The translations under genes were made by a program, and so were the position numbers. The notes below the pieces were generated by a model. It saw only the letters and a list, made by a program, of their open reading frames with translations. It had not been told where the DNA came from and ran no database searches. Shown here piece by piece: positions 56,519 to 64,000 of a DNA stretch of 64,000 nt (positions are counted from its first letter, which is position 1; every line of letters begins with the position of its first letter). The DNA lies in contig JAVTVX010000013.1 of assembly GCA_033439265.1 (NCBI GenBank), positions 16,596,500 to 16,660,499 on the forward strand, read 5' to 3'. The DNA is from Dillenia suffruticosa (lineage: Eukaryota > Streptophyta > Magnoliopsida > Dilleniales > Dilleniaceae).

Positions 56519-56555
<37 letters not shown>
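56519..56555. repeat. (AT)n microsatellite
   Basis: About 18 AT units at the edge of the degenerate repeat field. Confidence 0.95.
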
Positions 56556-56561
<6 letters not shown>

Positions 56562-57811
56562 TCGAATTTGAAATCTTTAATAAGAACGAGAAAATGTCAT
56601 TTGAGTTATAGAAAAACTAATTATCCATTTGAATTAAGTTTAAGTAAGGTAAAGAAAAAAAAAAAAAAAAAAACCCGCACAACCGGCCTATATATAACAA
56701 AGAGAAAGAGCGTGAGGTAGAATAACATAATTATCATGATTACAATCCTAATAATATTTACAATTCTTTATTTTAAAACTTCGATGATGTGTTTGGTAAC
56801 CAGGTTAACGTAATTCATATGTTATTTATGGATTAATATTTTATTAGTGAATTGTCAGTTGATACGATCACTTTTGATTTTATTCAATAACTTATAACTT
56901 AGATATCAAAACCAAACTCATAAAATTCGTGTTAAAATTAAGTTAAGTTGTAGATAAGAATGGTATGATCAAACATTAAATTTTGTCTCCCACTTGATAA
57001 TTTTAACCCTTCCAACCTTTTGACAATGCATTTAAACCACAACTCGGTCCTTTCTTATTCTAATTTTCTACCGGTCTCAACAACTAGAAAAACAAAACAA
57101 AAAACCAAAACAAGAAACAAAGCCAGTCCAATTGAATCCATATCCGTTTGATAGGCTTTGTTAAATTTTAGAAATTGGTTGGTCTATGAGTGAGCATTCT
57201 GCAAAAATTCTAGGAAGCATTAAGGCAAATAATATAAATCAAGATACAAATATTTACATCACAAGATTTTGCTCTACCCATATTAACCCATGACATATTT
57301 ACATAATTATTTCAGCAATCAAGATTAATCAATCTATTTTGTTGAGATAGGGTTAGTTAACATGATGTGGAACCATAATTCTAACCCCGCATCTAAATTT
57401 ACAAAAAGCTATAATTTTCTTGTGATTATAATTGCCTGTACAAAATAGATTTCTTTAATGAAACAAAAAGGCATTATTTATGTTTAAGCATGGATTTTCT
57501 TGAAAACAGGTTCATAAGCCGACCCCAACCGGTTTAGGACCAAATGCTCACTTGAGTACTAGTCTCCTTAACTTCAAGGGAACTTTGATTGCCATGGTAA
57601 AAAGGTAACTGGATTTGCTATAGTTATGACCCTGGAGCAAATTATCTTTTTGAATAAGCGCATTTTGGTTTAGTGACGAATCAAATACAAAATATCAGCA
57701 AAATATGAGTAACATCACCTTCGCAGGAAACTAGAAACTTATCTGTTGCTAAGGAGTGAAAAATCATGGAAAACATCATTTTACCGCATCTCCCTAGTAC
57801 TTTAAAACCTC

Positions 57812-60800
57812 TTATGTTGCCTGTCGATTGACTTTCAGATATGGCATCGCACCAATTACATTGTCATAGTCACGCCGGCTCACCGGATGCTGCAGAATGA
57901 TCATAGAAAATGTGATATGAGTTGCATAAACTGGGTTTTAAAAGCTGAAGGCAATATTCAGGGAGTCCAGTAAAGCCCCAGCAGTCTTATGGTTTGAAAC
58001 TAGGAAGTTCTCAAGATAGTCAACCAGTCCAAGATTGATTATTCTTCTTTCCAGATTGAAATGAACAGAAACATGGAATTTTTAAGCTATTCAATGAATG
58101 ATAAAACTAAAAAAATTAATAAGTAGAGAAAACCAAAAGATGGCCAATAAATAGCAACCTACACAACATATTTTCACATTTTGGTATCCTTGAAAAAGAT
58201 CTTTACCATAGTTAAACAAAACTTGAATTAGTAGGCTTAGGCCAATCTGACTCATAATTTTCCTCATCTTTGAGGTCTAGAAAAAGCCTATCATTATGGG
58301 AATGCATTCCTCTCTTCTTTATATTGCCGCAACAGCTATAATGATAATGCATTGTTCTTTTCAATATTTTATACCAACACTTCTCCAAGGCTATACAGTC
58401 ACTGGTAGGGATGATAAGCAAAGAAAAAAAGGTACAATAGCCCTTTTGGAGATAATATCAGCCAGAGGCCAAAAACGAAACAATGGTTCACTGAATTTGA
58501 CTTATCCAGCTGCTTTGGAAGATCTTTCTGTAAGGGAGATATATACTGTTACTAATACTGAGTGCACTTTACCTTAATGCTCTTCTAATGGCTTTGCAAT
58601 TTCTGTTCAAGTTCTCAGGACCTGTTGCTTTGCCTGTCTTCTGATACAATGGCTTCATCTCAAATACTTTGATGGAACTAAGAAGGGGTTTGGTATGCAT
58701 CTGTCTAAGAAGTTGATAAGGTCATTGAACTTGCATCTAGGTATTTCTAATCAATCATTTCACGCAGAACTCTGAAGATATTTCCTCAATTAAGCAATGT
58801 TGTTGGACCCAATTAATCTAAAGACCTAGCCTCCCTCAGATTCGGACTCACCATCTCACAGCTTGATAGATGGTCTCACTGTCTGTTCTCAGAGAATGAT
58901 CCCGACCTAAAATATCCTTCACCAATCAATCCATTTGCTATGGTAGCTAGAAAGGAACCTAAAAAGGAAAAGAGAAGGACTAACAAAATGCTAGCCAAGT
59001 AGGACTGAGCAACACAATACAGCCTGCTAAAGTTAAAGAGAGCCCTCTCCCAGGCAAGGCATCAGGCTTCCCATGTATCTTAGCAAATTACTATATTCCC
59101 AGAAGGGCATCTAGCATGGACGCCAGAATAAGAGATAGGCTAACTGGTCTCAGGACTCGCTACAGCCTGCTGTAGAGGCAAAATCATTTTAAAATATTAA
59201 TTTCAAGAAATTACCCTTAAGACATATTAATCCTTAGCCCAAAACCCCTTCAACACCCAAAGCGAAAGAAGAGTGCTATCAAAGAAAACTCCACCCCAAC
59301 GTGGTGGGTGGAGAAAGTAGAAGCTTTAGCTGAAGCCATGAGATGCAGATAGGACTCATTCCATCTGAATTATTTTGTTCTGGAGGTTCCATATTCCTCT
59401 ACTTCCATCTGGCATTCCATGTTAGACAAAGCAGGAACAAACATCTTAAGCACTAAAAAAGACAATGTTCCTTACCATATTCTGAAAGCCTCTCTGCTTC
59501 ATAACTTTTCCTTATTGCCATTAGCTGTATGGTTTCTCTAACGGTTGACTTTTCACTAGTTCTTAAACGAAAAGTAGCAATAGCAATTTTAAGTCTTCTC
59601 AAAGATTGATTTTCCTTTCCTCTCGGGACCTCTTCCCATACTATGATTTGTTTATTTCGAATAGTTCCTTTACTGTGATATTTATTTTCTGAAGAATATG
59701 GAGTATGTATATCTCTCTCCCCCTCTGCACACAGACTACGCATATAAAGATCCTACTAATGCCAGGTGCAGGGAGGATATAAATGGTGAATAACTTCTTC
59801 CATTCTTCACTTGTTACTTTGTTAGAGATTTGATTGTCTCACTGGCTCAAAAGAGGTTCGTTGTCATATCTGGAAAGCACCCACTCCTTTTTCCTAATTC
59901 CCAAAACTGGGTAAACCTAGCTTATTACAATTGACGTAGTTTTTGTAGTAGAGAGGTAAGAACAATTTGGAGTCATTGAACCAATGAAACTAAGAATAGC
60001 CTGGTAAAGCTAAGTCATGGATGTAGAAGTTAAGAATATGACTTAAAAGGAAATAACATTTGTTTAAATTCTTTTGTTTTCTTGATGGTCAAGAAAGCTC
60101 AACATAGGCCGCAACAAACCTGGGGCTACAGGCATGTGGAAGTCCAACGTGATGAAGACATGATTAATTTATTTATGTTTTATGATTCATCTGGCTTTTA
60201 TGGTCAAGTAACGTAGCTGAAGCCTATATGGTAGACTATTGTTCAAATTTGTTAACTCTATTCTGGTTTGTAATTTTCTTACCAGGGTAATGTTCATCAT
60301 GCTGTCATTATAAAGAGCGATACTAGTATTTTAATTTTATAAACCTAAGACAATGACAGTACCATGAGATACTGGCAAGCCAGAAGAAACAATGTATGCA
60401 GTCAAAGTATTATGAAAGCTAATGCACGAAGCAAACAATGATAGGCTATGAAGAGAGGTCTGACCCTAAAAGCAAAGCAGGGAACTGTCTCAAATGGGCA
60501 ATCTAATTTAAAGGGGAAAAAATGGGCAAATCTAAGAAATAATGTTCCACAAACCCATGTGGTCAATCATACCTACAATGGTGTCCCACCGGTTGTTGAT
60601 GAAGTCCATACTTGATCCTAATCAGTTTATTCCATTAGAAACTAATATATAGCAAAAACCTTCACAACCATTAACCCAATATGCCAAAACCTAACAATCC
60701 TTGAGATTTAGGCTAACAAACAACTTCCGAAACTAAGTAGCTTTTCATTTTTCTTTAAAGACTCGATTCTGATTAGAGAAACCTTTTAATATAGTCAGCA

Positions 60801-62584
60801 ACCTTAGCAAGGGTCTTGACCACAGACAAGAACTTTGAGAACGTACTAGAAGGAAAAGAACTAATTAATGCAATTTGTCCTCCTAAACTAAATAGCTCCC
60901 TTGCAAGTAGCAAATATCCAAACAAGGACATGAATAAACACCAAATCACATCCGGTCACAACCGACCTTCCTAGCAAAATCAAAAACTACTCTCAAACAT
61001 TAGTACCATGCATATTTGTTTCAAACATATTGGTCTTTTAAGCCTACACTAACTTAAGGGCATAAGCAAAAGAAGTGTCCCAAAATTGGAAAGAAAGATA
61101 CTATCACATCTTCAGATGTAGCCTCAAGTTAATAACCATGTTACTCTCAAGCCAATCCACTATCTAACTGAGACATATAGAACTGAAGAGAAACAAAAAC
61201 GAGGATAATGAATCTCTTGACTGGTGCCTCTAGAGAATGCCAACCACACCTTAGGCAGCCTGATAAAGACACTCAACGTGGAAAAATGATGGCAATTAAT
61301 CATTTGCTCCAGATACTGTTGAAACCTTTCCAGTCCATGACTTCATTGGAAATTCCAACTCACTCAATGACATTCTTTATCAACCTTGTCCAAACCATGT
61401 TGATGTAGGTTTAGTAGGATATCACAAAAAAACCTCATCGAGTAGACATAGGACAAAATTCGTCTAGCAGATTATACATATTGCCTTGCCACTAAACAAT
61501 ATATAAAGCAAATTTGTAGACCTAAACTTGTAAGACACTGGCTTTCGAATATTGTCTTCCACAATAGAAAATCCAACCATTATTTCTTCTTTGATACTGA
61601 CTACATGAGCGACATAAGAGCAAGACCAAAAAACTGTTCAGCTTAATTGTGTCTCTTCCTTATTAAAACTGCCAAGAACTGTCAAACAGTACCTCATATC
61701 TTGAATCTCACAATTGCAGCTAACCAACACAATTTAACCTAGATTAGAGGCTTTAAACCACCAATTACCTACTCTTCTCTCTTTTCCTTTACACACCCAC
61801 ATCCCTGGAGACACAGTAGTACTCTGACTACAAATTCTAAACTATAACCCTAGATAGAGGAATTTTAAACTAACATCAGCAATTCTCACTTTGGACCAGA
61901 AAGAATAAACTGCACGTCTCTATCAAAATTCACATAAAAAAGAAAAAAAAAACCCTCAAAATACAACAACCCAACCTTGAAATCCCATGAAGAAATTATC
62001 AAGAACAACTAATTTCTAGTCAATTAAAATACCCAAATGAAAACCCACCATCCAAATAGCTAAGAACTTTGGTCCATAAATAAATGGAAAACCCAAATGA
62101 GAAAGCAAAGAAATAAGGAAGGAAAGGAAAAGAAAACCATTTTGGAGAGCCTCAATTTCCTTTTGGTATTCTTCTTTGCCAACAAATGCTGCTTCCCTGC
62201 CCTCCTCCTCACAATCTTCCCTCTACCGGTCACTCTAAACCTTTTTGCCGAAGCCTTCATCAAACAAAAACCCACAATTTTCACAAAGTTCCACACACAT
62301 TAATATATATATAGAGAGAGAGAGACCTTATGGGTTTTCATTTTGTAACCTTTAGCTGCAACGATGGAAGGCAGTGAGTGAGAGTAAAAGGGGGTTATCC
62401 TGGAAAGCCCATTGGGCAGAATAGAGGAAAATTCAGAAGAAATGTTGTGGGAAGAAGATAGACGTAGAGACGCTTTCCTGATGAAGGGTGCAAAATTCAC
62501 AGTGGAATTTCGGATTTGAACCGAGAAGAGGGATAGGTTTGGTCCTATAAGACCACATGAAAACACTGTTGCTGCACACGCCAT
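57812..62584 (-). CDS. RPL35: Plastid large-subunit ribosomal protein bL35c, complete, three exons
   Basis: Exons (transcription order): 62584-62327 (86 codons), 62254-62138 (39), 57889-57812 (25 plus stop); all introns are GT-AG and phase 0. The 150-aa product starts with a Ser-rich, acid-poor transit peptide ([20 protein letters not shown]; cleavage perhaps near residue 75). The bL35 core follows: [38 protein letters not shown] and [20 protein letters not shown]. The protein is a small basic part of the 50S subunit of chloroplast ribosomes, encoded in the nucleus. The start context (AAAAAAATGGCG) is very good. Intron 1 is only 72 bp and opens with a CT repeat; intron 2 is 4248 bp. Length matches the family (about 145 aa in Arabidopsis as I recall). 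Confidence 0.96.
57890..62137 (-). other. Intron 2 of RPL35 (4.2 kb)
   Basis: Moderately complex, not strongly AT-rich sequence with no supported gene on either strand. Frames at 58296-58577 (plus) and 59453-59743 (minus) have no recognised domain. The less repetitive part at about 58560-59450 could be old transposon or gene debris, but nothing in it could be named. Confidence 0.6.
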
Positions 62585-64000
62585 TTTTTTGTTCCCCGTG
62601 TCTGATCTGTTTTCTATCTTTTTGAACTTAAGGTCTCTGTTCTGCGAAGGCTTCGTTTCGTACTTGTGGATAGAGAGAGAGCGAGAGAGAGAGAGAGAGA
62701 GACCCCGGGGGGGTGCGACCTCATGGGGTTTGATGGACTCACAAATTATGGCCGCTTCGGGCTCAACACGGATCGTCTATCCTTTTCGGGTTCCGTTCTG
62801 TTTCATCCATCGATTAATATTAATTTCTTAGCAATTTTAAATGATTTTTTTAAATTTAATATTCTAATATAAACTTTTGATAATTAAGAAAATATTATAA
62901 TTAATTTCTTAATTCTTAGAAGTTTTGAAAATATATATTAAAAGACTATACTTCACACTAGATGTTAAATTAATCTCAACAAATAATATCTTCTAATATA
63001 AACTTACATATATATATATATATATACATATATAATAATTATTGTATAAAGATTATTTATATGGCATGTGTAATCACTTCTAAGATTATTGTATGATCAG
63101 TTTTAATTGAATTATTTTACGTTACAATATACCGATGGTTTACAAATTTTTGAAAATTAAACAATAGTTCGAGTATACTTTATGTGCAAACAAAAGAGAG
63201 AAATTTAGAGAGAATTTATAAGATAAAAATAATAGTTTAATAGTAGGGAACGAGGACGGCAATATCTAACTTGATCTAATGAATACAATTAATCTGACGT
63301 GATGGATTGGGTTTTCTATTGAAAAATAGATTATGAGCATATTAGGGATGACTTTTTTTTTGAAATCGAGTCGATTTAAATACGAATTTAAATCTTAAAA
63401 TTTTGATTTGAGTCGATTCGATATTCAAATATAAATTTTTAATAAAATAAAATTAAAATTTAACAAATTTTTTTAAAATTAAACCATCTCATTTCTAACC
63501 CTAATTAACCGATACACACCTCGTAGCACACCTCGTAGCCTCCACTTTGCTCCACCTTTCTTCTCCCTAATGACAACCTTTCTCCTTTCTCCTTTCTCCC
63601 TCCCTTCAATTTCAATTCAAATTCTTCTCCTTGATTGATTTTGATTAGATTTTGAAAACTCTAAAAAGACGAAATCAATATTTAGAGAGAGTGAGTGAGA
63701 GAGAGAAAGAGAGAGAGAGAGAGAGGATAAACAAAATCGATTTTTAAAAATCATAAAGAGATGAAATTTACGCCAACTTGAGTTCATGCCTCTTATCTTT
63801 TCTTCATCTCTTCTTCGTCTCCCTTCTATTTCATCCCTTCAGAGTAGGCAGAACAAAGCACAGCAAAGCAGAGCATAGAGCAGAGAACTCCAGTTTTCTT
63901 CTCCAATCCACCATGCATTGGCCTTCTCTCACATTTTTCGGATTAGGCTGGGTTGATTTTTTGAAAACCCATTGATCCTACTCGGTTCAGTTTTTTAACA
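62585..64000. other. Upstream flank of RPL35 to the right edge
   Basis: It starts with the RPL35 leader and promoter, followed by AT-rich DNA. GA repeats lie at 62671-62702 and 63684-63725 and an (AT)n tract at about 63007-63034. From about 63480 the sequence becomes CT-rich, resembling the 5' leader of a plus-strand gene that may begin beyond the window. The 65-codon frame at 63778-63975 is not convincing. Confidence 0.45.

Larger units (their letters stand above)
55851..57811. other. AT-rich spacer 3' of RPL35
   Basis: It holds a drifted repeat field (56060-56500), an (AT)n tract and A-runs. The end next to 57811 should contain the RPL35 3' untranslated region. No gene is seen. Confidence 0.5.

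Noticed and set aside
58296..58577. 93-codon plus-strand frame in RPL35 intron 2
   Set aside because: No recognisable family and no supporting signals; may be debris of an old element, but this cannot be shown.
59453..59743. 96-codon basic minus-strand frame in RPL35 intron 2
   Set aside because: Same strand as RPL35 but without splice-compatible borders or known domain; not needed for a complete bL35.
63778..63975. 65-codon plus-strand frame near the right edge
   Set aside because: Lies in CT-rich sequence that looks like a 5' leader; no domain and the context is cut by the window edge.

Overview
This is a nuclear segment of a eudicot plant genome. The evidence is AT-rich intergenic DNA, GT-AG split genes with long introns, land-plant gene families (ATG11, a serine carboxypeptidase-like protein, plastid ribosomal protein L35), Ty3/gypsy remnants and many (GA)n, (AT)n and poly(A/T) tracts. 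No bacterial, organellar or viral block was seen. The species cannot be fixed from the sequence.

Layout. (1) 1-207, minus: first coding exon of a gene that runs off the left edge, probably an ASG1-like nuclear protein. (2) 1594-7600, plus: two decayed gene copies in tandem, an ER metallopeptidase 1-like (M28) remnant with a fragment of gypsy reverse transcriptase in its intron, then a NARA5-like pfkB-kinase remnant. (3) 7601-13861: gene-poor DNA with a G-box-rich island, a strong miRNA-like foldback (11445-11555) and a GC-rich CT-repeat block bounded by imperfect inverted repeats (12577-13244). (4) 13862-24035, minus: intact five-exon ATG11, 1159 aa. (5) 24741-37687: about 13 kb of AT-rich DNA, ending in two degenerate repeat fields. 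(6) 37688-42487: decayed Ty3/gypsy LTR retrotransposon. (7) 43189-50395, plus: intact ten-exon serine carboxypeptidase-like gene, 472 aa. (8) 50396-57811: a possible MYB-tail fragment, a dispersed ~0.85-1 kb direct duplication, and between its copies an unrecognised intronless reading frame with its own TATA box (54178-54672, minus). (9) 57812-62584, minus: intact three-exon gene for plastid ribosomal protein L35, 150 aa, with a 72-bp and a 4.2-kb intron. (10) 62585-64000: no gene seen.

The intact genes do not form a pathway: selective autophagy scaffold, secreted or vacuolar peptidase, plastid translation. As I recall the Arabidopsis gene order, ASG1-like / ATG11 / SCPL29 (At4g30780, At4g30790, At4g30810) and ASG1 / RPL35 (At2g24100, At2g24090) lie side by side on two duplicated blocks. 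The window therefore looks like the unsplit version of that segment, enlarged by transposons and satellites. The exon joins of ATG11, SCPL and RPL35 were checked by hand for GT/AG borders and reading phase, and all three close without a frameshift. No clear new biological system was found; the items most worth checking are the foldback, the orphan reading frame and the satellite-derived SCPL promoter.
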